Positions 16,300-25,713 of a stretch of DNA of 45,437 nucleotides are shown here, in pieces. The translations under genes were made by a program, and so were the position numbers. Position 1 is the stretch's first letter. Every line of letters starts with the position of its first letter. This DNA is from Bacteroidales bacterium UBA6828 (GTDB lineage Bacteria > Bacteroidota > Bacteroidia > Bacteroidales > Paludibacteraceae), in contig DKEG01000025.1 in the NCBI GenBank assembly GCA_002452095.1, positions 1 through 45,437 on the forward strand, read 5' to 3'. The notes under the pieces were generated by a model. That model worked only from the letters and a program-made list of their open reading frames with translations. It did not search any database and was not told the origin of the DNA.

Positions 16300-18934
16300 T
16301 ATACTATTTCTTCTTTTTCTTGTATCTGTGGCTGCATTGGCACAAACTGCCAAGCAGACAATGGTTGCAGATACGATAGTGAGTGATTCACCGTTTGTGC
16401 AAGACAGCGCAGAGACGAATGTTCCCGAGATAGAGTACTCGTTACAACGCAAGACCTACGAGATTGCGGGTATTGAGGTGTCGGGGGCGGACAGTTATGA
16501 GGATTTTATGCTGATTGGTTTCTCGGGATTGGCAGTCGGCGATAAGATTGAGGTACCGGGTGACCAGATCACCAAGGCTATCAAGCGTTTTTGGAAACAG
16601 GGACTGTTCTCCGATGTAAAGATCAAAGCCAAAAAGATAGAAGGCTCCAAAATTTGGTTGCAGATTGAACTCAAGCAGCGTCCACGTGTGTCGGAGGTGG
16701 CATATCAGGGATTGAAAAAGAGCGAGAAAGAGGACGTGGAGGTAAAAGTAGGTATCCGCAACGGCAGTCAGATGACACCGAACCTGTCCGACCACGCCAA
16801 GACGGTTATCAAGAAATATCTCGCCGAAAAGGGTTTTCATAATGCCGAGGTGCAGGTACTGGAATTTAACGACCAAGACCACCCCGGATATGTGAAAGTG
16901 GCTATCAATGTGGACAAGAAGACCAAAACAAAGGTAGGGAAAATCTACATCACAGGCAACAGTGCCTTGACACACAACCAGATCAACAAGGCGATGAAGA
17001 AGACGAATGACAACAACATCATCAACCTCTTCCGCACCAAGAAATTTGTTACTGAGGAGTATGAAAAGGACAAGCAGGCGGTAATAGAAAAATACAACGA
17101 AATAGGTTACCGCGATGCGTATATTGTTGCCGACAGCGTGGTGCCTAACCCCGAAGACCCGACCCGTGTGGATGTGTATATGACTATTAGCGAGGGGGAC
17201 AAATACTATATCCGCAATATCAAATGGGTGGGAAATACCGTCTATCCGTATGAGATGTTAGATGCCACCTTGGGTGTGAAGAAAGGCGATGTATATAACC
17301 TGAAAACCCTGAACGAGCGTCTGCAGTCAGACGACGATGCTGTTGCCAAACTATATACTGACCGTGGTTATTTGTTCTTCAATGTTGATCCTGTGGAGGT
17401 GAATGTGGAGAACGACAGTATTGACTTCGAGATGCGAATGTACGAGGGCAAACCTGCCACCATCAACCAGATTAATATAGTAGGTAACACGCGCGTGTAT
17501 GAGCATGTGGTGCGCCGCGAACTCTATACAAAACCGGGACAACTCTATTCGCAGTCCGATATTATGCGGTCGCTGCGTGAGTTGGCGCAGATGGGACACT
17601 TTGACCAAGAGAAATTAGTTCCAGATATTCAACCAAACCCCGAGGAAGGCACGGTGGATATTACGTATCAGTTGGAAACCAAATCAAGCGACCAAATTGA
17701 GTTCTCTCTCGGCTGGGGAGCCACCGGTCTGGTGGGTTCATTGGGATTGAAATTTACCAACTTTGCCATCCAAAACCTATTTAACAAGAAAGCCTACCGA
17801 ATTGTGCCGCAAGGTGAGGGACAGACGTTCTCCATCAACGCCCGCACGAATGGTATATACTATACCTCGGCAAGTATCTCGTTTCTTGAGCCATGGCTGG
17901 GTGGAAAGCGTCCTAACTCGCTGAGCGCAAGCATCTATTTCGCTCAGCAGACAGGCTATGCCGATAGTTACTACAAGGCATATCAGAACCTTTACAACAC
18001 CTATTACAACAACTATTATGCATACGGTAATTCGTCGGACTACTACCAGCAGTTGCAAGAATCGTATGCCGACAAGGACAAGTATTTGCGCACGTTTGGT
18101 GTGAGCATCGGATATGGTAAGCGTTTGCGCTGGCCGGACGACTATTTTACGTTCTACGGTGAGTTGAGTTACCAGATGTATATGATGAAAGATTGGCCTT
18201 ACCTGCTGATTGCCAATGGTACAAGCCACAACTTTTCATTAAATCTGCAACTCTCGCGCTCCAGTATAGACAACCCGATTTATACCCGCCGTGGTTCGCA
18301 ATTCTCTCTCGGTCTGAAAATCACCCCGCCGTATTCGTTGATTTCGGGTAAGGACTACTCGCAGATGACTACGGCAGAGCGGTATCACTTGATAGAGTAC
18401 CACAAGTGGAAATTCTCCGGCAAGGTGTTCACCCCGCTGAGCAAAGACTCCAAGTTGGTATTGATGACGCGTGCGGAGTTCGGTTATCTCGGCAACTACA
18501 ACAAGGACGCCAAGTCGCCGTTTGAGACGTTCTATATGGGTGGTGATGGTATGTCGAGTTATACCAGTTATTCCACCGAATACGTGGCTATGCGCGGTTA
18601 TTCGTCAGGTTCGCTGACTCCGTACGATGCCACCACGGGACGCAATATGGGTTATGTCTATAACAAGTTCACCATGGAGTTGCGCTATCCGATTGCATTG
18701 GAGCAGAGTGCCACTATTTGGGCACTGGCGTTCGTGGAGGCGGGTAACTGTTTCTCGGACATCAAGCAGTACAACCCGTTTGACCTGAAGCGCAGTGCGG
18801 GTGTGGGTGTGCGTATCTTCCTGCCTATGTTCGGTTTGCTCGGTATTGACTGGGGCTGGGGTTTCGACAAAATCAACGGTTCCGACCAGTACGGCAAGAG
18901 CCAGTTCCACTTCGTCCTCGGACAGGAGTTGTAA
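16283..18934 (+). CDS. bamA: BamA, outer membrane protein assembly factor
   Basis: The core of the beta-barrel assembly machine, an Omp85 protein with N-terminal periplasmic POTRA domains (several between about 50 and 470, with typical GNTRVYEHVVRREL strand-helix patterns) and a C-terminal 16-strand barrel from about 500 to the end. The Omp85 lid-loop motif appears as MRGYSSG, and the protein ends FHFVLGQEL. Its length of 883 aa is usual for Bacteroidota. An upstream GTG at 16259 is also in frame, but GTG at 16283 gives a clean signal peptide (NKFVNILFLLFLVSVAALA) and is preferred. Either overlaps uppS. Essential in known bacteria. The downstream OmpH genes encode its periplasmic chaperone partners. 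Confidence 0.96.
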   Translation: MNKFVNILFLLFLVSVAALAQTAKQTMVADTIVSDSPFVQDSAETNVPEIEYSLQRKTYEIAGIEVSGADSYEDFMLIGFSGLAVGDKIEVPGDQITKAIKRFWKQGLFSDVKIKAKKIEGSKIWLQIELKQRPRVSEVAYQGLKKSEKEDVEVKVGIRNGSQMTPNLSDHAKTVIKKYLAEKGFHNAEVQVLEFNDQDHPGYVKVAINVDKKTKTKVGKIYITGNSALTHNQINKAMKKTNDNNIINLFRTKKFVTEEYEKDKQAVIEKYNEIGYRDAYIVADSVVPNPEDPTRVDVYMTISEGDKYYIRNIKWVGNTVYPYEMLDATLGVKKGDVYNLKTLNERLQSDDDAVAKLYTDRGYLFFNVDPVEVNVENDSIDFEMRMYEGKPATINQINIVGNTRVYEHVVRRELYTKPGQLYSQSDIMRSLRELAQMGHFDQEKLVPDIQPNPEEGTVDITYQLETKSSDQIEFSLGWGATGLVGSLGLKFTNFAIQNLFNKKAYRIVPQGEGQTFSINARTNGIYYTSASISFLEPWLGGKRPNSLSASIYFAQQTGYADSYYKAYQNLYNTYYNNYYAYGNSSDYYQQLQESYADKDKYLRTFGVSIGYGKRLRWPDDYFTFYGELSYQMYMMKDWPYLLIANGTSHNFSLNLQLSRSSIDNPIYTRRGSQFSLGLKITPPYSLISGKDYSQMTTAERYHLIEYHKWKFSGKVFTPLSKDSKLVLMTRAEFGYLGNYNKDAKSPFETFYMGGDGMSSYTSYSTEYVAMRGYSSGSLTPYDATTGRNMGYVYNKFTMELRYPIALEQSATIWALAFVEAGNCFSDIKQYNPFDLKRSAGVGVRIFLPMFGLLGIDWGWGFDKINGSDQYGKSQFHFVLGQEL

Positions 18935-18969
18935 GTTAGACCATTATGCTGTTTTATATATTAGATAAT

Positions 18970-19497
18970 ATGAGAAAAACCTTGTATGGATTGGTGTTTG
19001 TAGTTTGCTTGTTGAGTGCGTTACCGGTTCTTGCAGCCAAGGAGCAGTCGATTGCGTATATTGATATGGCATATATTTTGAAAAATTTGCCACAATATGA
19101 ATCGGCAAACGAGCAACTGACGATGATCAGCCGTCGCTGGCAGAAAGAGATTGATGCCCTCAACCAAGAGGCACGGGTGTTGGCTACCAACTATCAGACC
19201 GAGCAGATCTTCCTCTCGGAGGAGATGAAACGCCGTCGCGAGGAGGAGATTGTAGCCAAAGAGCAGGAAGTGCTGGAACTGAAACGCAAGTATTTCGGGC
19301 AGGACGGCGAACTATTCAAGAAACGCGAGGCACTCATCAAGCCGATACAAGACGAGATCTACGCAGCCATTCAGGAACTGGCTAACGAGAAACATATCGA
19401 TATTGTAAAAGACCGCTCTGCCGACCCGTCGCTTATTTATATGTCGAGCAAATTAGATATTAGCGACCAAGTCCTGCAAAAACTCGGAGCGAAATAA
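18970..19497 (+). CDS. OmpH/Skp family periplasmic chaperone
   Basis: A protein of about 175 aa with a signal peptide (TLYGLVFVVCLLSALPVLA) followed by IAYIDMAYILKNLPQYE, the strand and start of the first helix characteristic of OmpH/Skp. A long charged coiled coil (about 55-125) forms the tentacles of the jellyfish-like trimer, and a C-terminal strand segment (HIDIVKDRS...IYMSSKLDISDQVLQKL) closes the body. It escorts unfolded outer-membrane proteins to BamA. The ATG at 18946 would add an eight-residue extension before the signal peptide, so 18970 is favoured. It lies 35 nt after bamA. Confidence 0.92.
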   Translation: MRKTLYGLVFVVCLLSALPVLAAKEQSIAYIDMAYILKNLPQYESANEQLTMISRRWQKEIDALNQEARVLATNYQTEQIFLSEEMKRRREEEIVAKEQEVLELKRKYFGQDGELFKKREALIKPIQDEIYAAIQELANEKHIDIVKDRSADPSLIYMSSKLDISDQVLQKLGAK

Positions 19498-19516
19498 TTA
19501 TAATGTATAATAAAAT

Positions 19517-19591
19517 GTCAGGTGGATGTCAGGTGGATGACGGGTGGATAACCTCTCTATCATAAGCCTATCCTAAGCGCATCCTATAACA
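19517..19591. repeat. two facing 11-bp-period arrays
   Basis: 19517-19549 holds three ATCCACC-type 11-mers on the minus strand. 19559-19591 holds three ATCCTA-type 11-mers on the plus strand (ATCATAAGCCT, ATCCTAAGCGC, ATCCTATAACA). The two subfamilies that occur singly elsewhere sit here 9 bp apart in opposite orientation, between the paralogous OmpH genes. Confidence 0.9.
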
Positions 19592-19636
19592 AAATTAGCA
19601 AAAGAAAATACGGATAATTAATAACAAAACACAATA

Positions 19637-20128
19637 ATGAAAAAACTTATTTTAGCACTTGCTTTGACACTTCCGATGATTGCCTCGGCACAGAAATTCG
19701 GACATGTAAACACACAGGAACTCTTTGCACAGATGCCGGAGATGGCTACTATCAAACTGAAGATGGATACCGTGCAATCACAGTATGAGACTCAACTTGC
19801 TTCGATGCAAGAGGAACTCCAAAAGAAAGCACAGGATTATCAGACACAAGAGGCTACAATGGCTGCGGGTGTGAAACAAATCCGCCAGCAGGAATTGCAG
19901 GAGATGCAACAGCGTATCCAACTATTCTACCAGACAGCAGAGCAGGATATTCAGAAAACCCAACAAGACCTGTTGGCACCCGTACACGAGCGTATGTCGA
20001 AGGCAATCCAAGCCGTGGGGCAGAAAGAGGGATATACCTATATCTTTGATTCTGCGGCAATGGTTTATATCGCACAGGATGCGGCTGACGTGATGCCGTC
20101 CGTAAAGAAAGAACTCGGCATTAAGTAA
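19637..20128 (+). CDS. OmpH/Skp family periplasmic chaperone, second copy
   Basis: A 163-aa protein with a signal peptide (KLILALALTLPMIASA before QKFGHVNTQELF), then a Gln- and Lys-rich coiled coil (about 45-125) and the family's closing strand YTYIFDSAAMVYIAQDAADVM. It is paralogous to the preceding gene but clearly diverged. Tandem OmpH genes behind bamA are usual in Bacteroidota and probably give chaperones of different client preference. It is separated from its partner by 139 bp of repeat arrays, so it may be separately controlled, but no promoter motif was found. Confidence 0.93.
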   Translation: MKKLILALALTLPMIASAQKFGHVNTQELFAQMPEMATIKLKMDTVQSQYETQLASMQEELQKKAQDYQTQEATMAAGVKQIRQQELQEMQQRIQLFYQTAEQDIQKTQQDLLAPVHERMSKAIQAVGQKEGYTYIFDSAAMVYIAQDAADVMPSVKKELGIK

Positions 20129-20157
20129 TTTTTTGTTCTTTGTTCTTTGTCCGGTCT

Positions 20158-20298
20158 ATGGCAGATGGTTATCTCGAAACCCACTACGCTGAGTATGAGA
20201 AACGCAAGGCTGCGTGGCTCAAGAAGAAAAAACATCTCTCTCTGCGGAAACCTATGCCCCTCGTTAATCCGCAAAAAGAGGAAGACGAGGCACTTTGA
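20158..20298 (+). CDS. conserved small basic protein
   Basis: A 46-aa frame that opens MADGYLETHYAEYEKRKAAW and continues with a lysine/arginine-rich helix and an acidic C-terminus (PQKEEDEAL). Short proteins with the same opening (MADxxLExxxxxYExRKAxWL) are widespread in Bacteroidota and are sometimes mislabelled as dehydrogenases. The function is unknown. It starts 29 nt after the second OmpH gene. The pattern of conserved residues rather than length supports it. There is no signal peptide or membrane segment. Confidence 0.75.
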   Translation: MADGYLETHYAEYEKRKAAWLKKKKHLSLRKPMPLVNPQKEEDEAL

Positions 20299-20376
20299 CA
20301 ATGCATAATTAACAAATATGCAATACATAATTGTTGATTAATTTTCCCATTTACAAATTTACAAATTGATTACACT

Positions 20377-21750
20377 GTGGTAGAAAAACTGCAACAAACT
20401 CTGCGCGACTCGGCAGTAGCGCGTTGGACGGTACTCGTTTTGGTGGCATCGATGATGTTCTTTGCCTATATGTTCGTGGATATTCTCTCGCCGTTGGCAT
20501 CTTTGCTTGATACGTCGTACAACTGGGATCGAGGTGATTTCGGCACGTACGCTGCCGGAGAGTATCTGCTCAATGTGTTCGGCTTTTTGATTATTGCCGG
20601 TATTATCTTGGACAAGATGGGTGTCCGTTTTACGGGGACACTTTCTGCCAGTCTGATGGTCATCGGTGCCGCTGTCAAATATATCGGTTTGAGCGATTGG
20701 TTCGACGCTAACAACGTATCGTGGCTCAACTCTTGGTGGACAGATATGCCCGGTTCTGCCAAGGTGGCAATGTTCGGATTTATGATCTTCGGGTGCGGCT
20801 GCGAGATGGCCGGCACCACTGTGAGCAAGATCCTTGCCAAATGGTTCAAGGGTAAAGAGATGGCACTCGCAATGGGACTCGAGATGTCTATCGCCCGTAT
20901 CGGTGTGTTTGCCGCAATGCTTTTCTCACCGATGATCAGCCACGCTTTCGCTGTGGATGGTACGGATTCCGTAGTGGCTCCGCTGCTTTTCTCGGCTCTG
21001 TTGCTCGTTATCGGACTGATAAACTTCTTAGTATTTACCGTAATGGATACCAAGTTTGACAAACAACTGGTAGAGATAGGCGAGACAACTGCAGAAAAAG
21101 ATCCTGAGGATGAGTTCCATATTTCCGATCTTGGGCAAATCTTCAAATCAAAGATGTTCTGGATTGTGGCTATTCTCTGTGTGCTGTATTATTCGGCAAT
21201 TTTCCCATTCCAGCGTTTTGCCACCAATTTCCTTGAGGAGACACTGCAAATCTCGAATGCCGAGGCGGCAGGTCTGTTTAAGTGGTTTCCGATTTTGGCA
21301 ATGGTGCTGACGCCGTTCCTCGGTGCGTTTATTGACAACAAGGGCAAAGGCGCATCGATGATGATGATTGGTGCTTTGATTATGATTGTGTGCCACTGCG
21401 TGTTTGCTTTCGTATTGCCGCATTTCCCAAGTAAGACTTTGGCACTTGTTACCATTCTGGTTCTCGGTGTCAGTTTTTCACTTGTACCCGCATCAATGTG
21501 GCCGTCGGTACCGAAGATTATTGATGAGAAAGTGCTCGGCTCGGCATACTGCCTGATTTTCTGGGTTCAGAATATCGGACTTTGTCTGGTTCCGCTGCTG
21601 ATTGGCAAATTGCGTGAGGCCACAGGCGGGTATCTTGTGCCGATGATTGTGTTCGCAAGTTTCGGCGTTATCGCCTTTGTTTTCTCATTGCTCTTGAAGA
21701 TTGAAGACAAAAAGAAGGGCTATGGATTGGAACTTCCTAATAAAAAATAA
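20377..21750 (+). CDS. major facilitator superfamily transporter
   Basis: A 457-aa membrane protein with 12 predicted transmembrane helices in two groups of six, separated by a cytoplasmic stretch (about 230-265, EKDPEDEFHISDLGQIFKSK). GIILDKMGVRFTG between helices 2 and 3 is the MFS G-x-x-x-D-(R/K)-x-G-x-(R/K) signature, and a second copy, GAFIDNKGKG, follows helix 8. The substrate cannot be read from the sequence; related proteins are loosely annotated as nitrate or sugar transporters. The start is GTG at 20377, chosen because the next residues lead directly into the first helix. The stop overlaps murF by 29 nt. Confidence 0.88.
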   Translation: MVEKLQQTLRDSAVARWTVLVLVASMMFFAYMFVDILSPLASLLDTSYNWDRGDFGTYAAGEYLLNVFGFLIIAGIILDKMGVRFTGTLSASLMVIGAAVKYIGLSDWFDANNVSWLNSWWTDMPGSAKVAMFGFMIFGCGCEMAGTTVSKILAKWFKGKEMALAMGLEMSIARIGVFAAMLFSPMISHAFAVDGTDSVVAPLLFSALLLVIGLINFLVFTVMDTKFDKQLVEIGETTAEKDPEDEFHISDLGQIFKSKMFWIVAILCVLYYSAIFPFQRFATNFLEETLQISNAEAAGLFKWFPILAMVLTPFLGAFIDNKGKGASMMMIGALIMIVCHCVFAFVLPHFPSKTLALVTILVLGVSFSLVPASMWPSVPKIIDEKVLGSAYCLIFWVQNIGLCLVPLLIGKLREATGGYLVPMIVFASFGVIAFVFSLLLKIEDKKKGYGLELPNKK

Positions 21751-22951
21751 GGACTCGCTCTGTGTGAGTACCGATACACGCAATCTGCCTGCAGGTTGCG
21801 TGTTCTTTGCGCTTCGTGGGGAGAATTTCGATGGTAACCATTTTGCTGCACAAGCCCTTGACAAGGGGGCGGCAATGGCGATTGTTTCGGACGAAGAGGT
21901 CTATAACCAACTGCTTAAAGACTACGATGAGACACGTGCCGTGCTCCTTTCACCCACATTGCGGGAGAAAGGAGGAGTGGTCGGTTTGCAATCTCTTGCC
22001 CGTGCTTGGCGTCGTGAACTCGGGTTGCCTATCATTGGCATTACAGGGACCAATGGCAAGACAACGACCAAGGAACTGACGGCAGCGGTGCTTTCCACGA
22101 AGTACAATATCTATTATACACAGGGAAACTTGAACAATTCCATCGGCGTACCGCTTACGCTGTTGAGCATCACGCGTGCGCACGAGATGGCTATTGTAGA
22201 GATGGGGGCTTCGCACCCGGGCGATATACGCGAGTTGGTAAATGTAGCCGAACCAAACTATGGGCTTATCACCAATGTAGGGCACGCCCACTTGCAAGGC
22301 TTCGGTTCTTTCGAGGGGGTACAGCAGACCAAAAAAGAACTATACGACTATATCTGCGAACACGGAGGCAAAATTTTCCGAAATACGGATAATCCATACC
22401 TGGCAAAGATGGCGGGTAATCTGACTACGATCCCCTATACCACGGGTACAATGCCTGCAGGAACGCATCTTGTTGGGAATTACAATGCCGAGAACATCTC
22501 TGCAGCACTCTGTGTCGGTGAGTATTTCGGTATCCCCCGTGAGCAGGGATTGGAGGCTATACGCAACTATATCCCCTCCAACGGGCGTTCGCAGGCAATG
22601 GACACAGCGCACAACCACCTCATTGTAGATGCATACAATGCCAACCCCACGTCTATGCAGGTGGCCATCGATGCTTTTACAGGCGATACGTATATCCTCG
22701 GGGCAATGCGCGAATTGGGTGAATACTCTCATTTGGCGCATCAAAACATAGTGAATATGCTGGCTGAGCGCAAGGCAGAATTGGTGTTTCTTGTAGGCGA
22801 CGAATACACGGATACTACTAGCCCTTATCCTGTATTTAGCACGATTGACGACTTGTGCGACTATCTGCAGAAACATCCGCTGCAAGGGCGGCATATTTTG
22901 CTCAAAGGTTCACATTCCAACCATATGGAAAAAGCAATACAATACCTATAA
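21722..22951 (+). CDS. murF: MurF, UDP-MurNAc-tripeptide--D-Ala-D-Ala ligase
   Basis: A 409-aa cytoplasmic ligase that adds D-Ala-D-Ala to UDP-MurNAc-tripeptide, the last soluble step of peptidoglycan precursor synthesis. Seen: an N-terminal substrate domain with STDTRNLPAGCVFFALRGENFDGN, the ATP-binding loop GITGTNGKTTTKE (106-118, K113), VEMGASHPGDI, the family DAYNANPTSM motif, and a C-terminal domain with ILGAMRELGEYS. It is somewhat shorter than E. coli MurF (452 aa) but typical for Bacteroidota. A TTG at 21701 is in frame, but ATG 21722 starts at the conserved N-terminus. It overlaps the transporter gene and is followed 5 nt later by the coiled-coil gene. Confidence 0.96.
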   Translation: MDWNFLIKNKDSLCVSTDTRNLPAGCVFFALRGENFDGNHFAAQALDKGAAMAIVSDEEVYNQLLKDYDETRAVLLSPTLREKGGVVGLQSLARAWRRELGLPIIGITGTNGKTTTKELTAAVLSTKYNIYYTQGNLNNSIGVPLTLLSITRAHEMAIVEMGASHPGDIRELVNVAEPNYGLITNVGHAHLQGFGSFEGVQQTKKELYDYICEHGGKIFRNTDNPYLAKMAGNLTTIPYTTGTMPAGTHLVGNYNAENISAALCVGEYFGIPREQGLEAIRNYIPSNGRSQAMDTAHNHLIVDAYNANPTSMQVAIDAFTGDTYILGAMRELGEYSHLAHQNIVNMLAERKAELVFLVGDEYTDTTSPYPVFSTIDDLCDYLQKHPLQGRHILLKGSHSNHMEKAIQYL

Positions 22952-22956
22952 ACTCT

Positions 22957-23838
22957 ATGAAAAAATCAATTGTTATCCCAGTGATTGTAGTGCTCGTATT
23001 GGGCATTGCTGCATTATTGTTCCTTAATTTTCACCAAAAGCAGGAACTGAACGAGATGGTGGAGCAGATGGAGTTCGAGAAATCGGAACTCGAAGACGAG
23101 TACGAAGATCTGGCACTCCAGTTTGACGGATATCAGCAAATGAATATCCAAAACGATTCACTCCAAGAGCGTCTAGCACAAGAGCAACAGCGTGTACAGG
23201 ACTTGCTGGAGGAACTGCGTATCACGAAGGTTACGAATGCACGCCGTATTGCCGAACTGAAAAAGGAACTGGCAACGGTACGAGCCGTAATGAAAGACTA
23301 CGTGCGGCAGATAGACTCGCTCAATGCCACCAACCAGCGTCTGACGGTAGAGAACCAACAATACAAACAGGAAAACCGGCAAGTGAAACAGCAGAACGAC
23401 CAATTGTCCTCTATCAACAACCAATTGACAGAGACAGTCTCGCGTGCGTCTATGCTTGAGATAGCATCCTGTACGGTTACAACCCTCAATAAGCGCGACC
23501 GCAAAACGCGCATAGTCAGTCAGATACGCAAGTTGCAATTTGACTATACCATAGCCAAGAATATCACTTGTGAACCGGGTCTGAAGACGCTCTATGTGCG
23601 TATTGTGGATCCGTCTGGCAATCTGCTCGGAGAGAGTGAGGGACATTTGTTCCATTTTGAGAGCGAGGACATTGCGTATTCCGTGGCGCAGCAGTTCGAG
23701 TTTACGGGTGAGGAGTACCAAGGTACATTCTATTGGTCAATTCCTGATGGAATGGAGGCGGCAACAGGGTTCTACAATGCGGATTTCTTTGCTGATGACA
23801 ACTTAATCGGTTCTTTGCCATTCCAAATAAAAAAATAA
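22957..23838 (+). CDS. membrane-anchored coiled-coil protein
   Basis: A 293-aa protein with one N-terminal transmembrane segment (IVIPVIVVLVLGIAALLFL, about 5-23), then a long coiled coil (about 28-165) rich in Glu, Gln and Leu, and a compact C-terminal domain (about 170-293) with beta-strand patterns (LKTLYVRIVDPSGNLLG, EYQGTFYWSIPDG). This layout is common among Bacteroidota periplasmic proteins of unknown function. The frame extends upstream to 22855, but that part overlaps murF. The ATG at 22957, 5 nt after murF, begins with a proper membrane anchor. The gene ends the operon, as a strong terminator follows. Confidence 0.8.
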   Translation: MKKSIVIPVIVVLVLGIAALLFLNFHQKQELNEMVEQMEFEKSELEDEYEDLALQFDGYQQMNIQNDSLQERLAQEQQRVQDLLEELRITKVTNARRIAELKKELATVRAVMKDYVRQIDSLNATNQRLTVENQQYKQENRQVKQQNDQLSSINNQLTETVSRASMLEIASCTVTTLNKRDRKTRIVSQIRKLQFDYTIAKNITCEPGLKTLYVRIVDPSGNLLGESEGHLFHFESEDIAYSVAQQFEFTGEEYQGTFYWSIPDGMEAATGFYNADFFADDNLIGSLPFQIKK

Positions 23839-23865
23839 TAAAAAAATAAAGTGTATATGCATAAC

Positions 23866-23904
23866 AATTAGGGCTGCCTTTCCCAGAAAATGGCAGCCCT
23901 AATT
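23866..23904 (+). terminator. intrinsic-type terminator after the murF operon
   Basis: A perfect 13-bp stem, AATTAGGGCTGCC pairing with GGCAGCCCTAATT, with a 13-nt loop, 27 nt after the coiled-coil gene. The downstream T content is low, but A/T-rich arms close the stem. Confidence 0.85.
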
Positions 23905-23934
23905 TGTGTATATCAAATAAAAGCAGTACCTTTG
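23903..23934 (+). promoter_or_regulatory. promoter of the AspT/YidE-type transporter gene
   Basis: TTTG (23903-23906), exactly 20 bp, then TACCTTTG (23927-23934). The upstream box overlaps the last bases of the preceding terminator stem. Predicted start near 23941, leader about 54 nt. Confidence 0.8.
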
Positions 23935-23994
23935 TGCTCCTTTTTGAGAGGGGCTTTTTCTGTTGCCCGAAAGGTACATTATTTCTAACAAAAT

Positions 23995-25656
23995 ATGAAT
24001 TGGTTTTATAGTCTGTTTTTCGGTACGGGTATCGCACACTCTATTTTCGTGCTTGCACTCGCTATCGCCTGCGGTGTATTCTTGGGCAACAAACTCAAGA
24101 TAAAAGGCGTAACGCTAGGTGTAACATGGATTTTGTTCTGCGGTATTGCGTTCTCCCATTTTGGTATGCATCTTGATCCGCAGGTGGAGTCGTTTGCCAA
24201 AGATTTCGGACTTATCCTGTTTGTCTATTCGATAGGCTTGCAGGTAGGTCCCAGTTTTTTCTCTTCGTTCGGTAAGGGCGGTTTGTCGCTCAACCTGCTG
24301 GCAACGGCTATCGTGCTGTTAGGGTGTGTTACGGCGTTTGTTATCCACCTGCTTTCGAGAGTGGACATTGCTACGATGACCGGTGTGTTGTTTGGTGCCG
24401 TTACGAATACACCGGGGCTCGGTGCCGCCCAGCAGGCATATACCGATATGCGCGGTGTCGCCAACCCCGACATTGCTACGGGCTATGCTATGGCATATCC
24501 GTTAGGCGTAGTCGGTATATTGGTTTCGATGATGCTTATCCGCCTGTTCTTCAATATAAAAATAGAAAAAGAGGAGAAGCGAGTGAACGATGAGAAAGGC
24601 GTGCAGGAGGAGATAGAGCACCTGGATATGCTACTTACCAACCCGCAAGTAGAGGGTATCTCTGTCAAGGAATTGAGTACGCTATGCAATGTGGAGTTTG
24701 TGGTTTCGCGCCTGGTGCACCCCGACGGACACGATGAAATGCCCGATGCCGATACTAAATTGCACCAGGGCGACAAGGTGCGTATTGTAGTTGATTGCCC
24801 ACATGAGAAAAGTATTCTTCTGCTGGGTGAGAAAACCACCATCTCGGAGGAGAAAATCAAAGATGCACATTTGGTTTCGCGCCATATTGTGGTGACCAAA
24901 ACGGAATTGAACGGAAAGCGTATCGGCGAACTGAATGTGCGTGCAGCCTATCATATCTCAATTACGCGTATACGCCGTGCTGGTATTGAGTTGCTCGCTA
25001 CTCACGATCTGCGGCTGCAATTAGGAGACCGCCTGACTGTGGTGGGAGAAGAAGCCGAGGTGGAAAAAGTAGCAAAAGTGTTTGGCAATTCCGCCAAACG
25101 TTTGGATTTGCCCAATCTGGCATCCATATTCTTGGGTATTGTGTTAGGTGTGGCACTCGGTTCGTTGCCTATTGCTTTCCCCGGATTGTCGCAGCCGTTC
25201 AAACTCGGTATCGCCGGCGGTTCGCTGATTGTGGCTATCCTGATAGGTTATTTCGGTCCGAAGATGCACGTGGTTACTTATACCACCAGTAGTGCAAACC
25301 TGATGATACGTGAGGTGGGAATTGCACTATTCCTTGCCGCAGTCGGTTTCGGTGCCGGCAAATCGTTTATTCCGACATTGCTTGACGGCGGATATGTATG
25401 GATCGGCTATGGCGTGATAATCACGATGGTGCCGCTGCTGCTGGTAGGTATTGTAGCCCGCTTGTGGCTCAAGTTGGACTATTTTACACTGATGGGGTTG
25501 ATTGCCGGCAGTACGACCGACCCGCCTGCATTGGCGTATGCAACTTCGCACACTTCATCAAACGACCGTGCTGCTGTGGCATATTCTACTGTCTATCCGC
25601 TAACTATGTTCCTGCGTGTGCTGACGGGGCAAATGATGATATTGTTCTTCTTATAA
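23995..25656 (+). CDS. AspT/YidE-YbjL family transporter with TrkA-C domains
   Basis: A 553-aa membrane protein of the aspartate:alanine exchanger family. Two membrane domains (about 10-185 and 375-553) carry the YidE/YbjL duplication motifs, seen as FGAVTNTPGLGAAQQAY in the first half and IAGSTTDPPALAYATSH in the second. They flank a cytoplasmic region (about 190-365) with two RCK_C/TrkA-C domains, typically ligand-sensing, marked by VEGISVKELS and LNGKRIGELNVR. The substrate is not established for most members, though AspT itself exchanges aspartate and alanine. The gene has its own promoter and is directly followed by the phosphopantetheinyl transferase gene. The start ATG lies at the first helix. 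Confidence 0.93.
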   Translation: MNWFYSLFFGTGIAHSIFVLALAIACGVFLGNKLKIKGVTLGVTWILFCGIAFSHFGMHLDPQVESFAKDFGLILFVYSIGLQVGPSFFSSFGKGGLSLNLLATAIVLLGCVTAFVIHLLSRVDIATMTGVLFGAVTNTPGLGAAQQAYTDMRGVANPDIATGYAMAYPLGVVGILVSMMLIRLFFNIKIEKEEKRVNDEKGVQEEIEHLDMLLTNPQVEGISVKELSTLCNVEFVVSRLVHPDGHDEMPDADTKLHQGDKVRIVVDCPHEKSILLLGEKTTISEEKIKDAHLVSRHIVVTKTELNGKRIGELNVRAAYHISITRIRRAGIELLATHDLRLQLGDRLTVVGEEAEVEKVAKVFGNSAKRLDLPNLASIFLGIVLGVALGSLPIAFPGLSQPFKLGIAGGSLIVAILIGYFGPKMHVVTYTTSSANLMIREVGIALFLAAVGFGAGKSFIPTLLDGGYVWIGYGVIITMVPLLLVGIVARLWLKLDYFTLMGLIAGSTTDPPALAYATSHTSSNDRAAVAYSTVYPLTMFLRVLTGQMMILFFL

Positions 25657-25713
25657 AAGATGTCCGTTAATTCCAATTGGCACATTAATGAACAAAACAA
25701 TGAACGAAGAACA

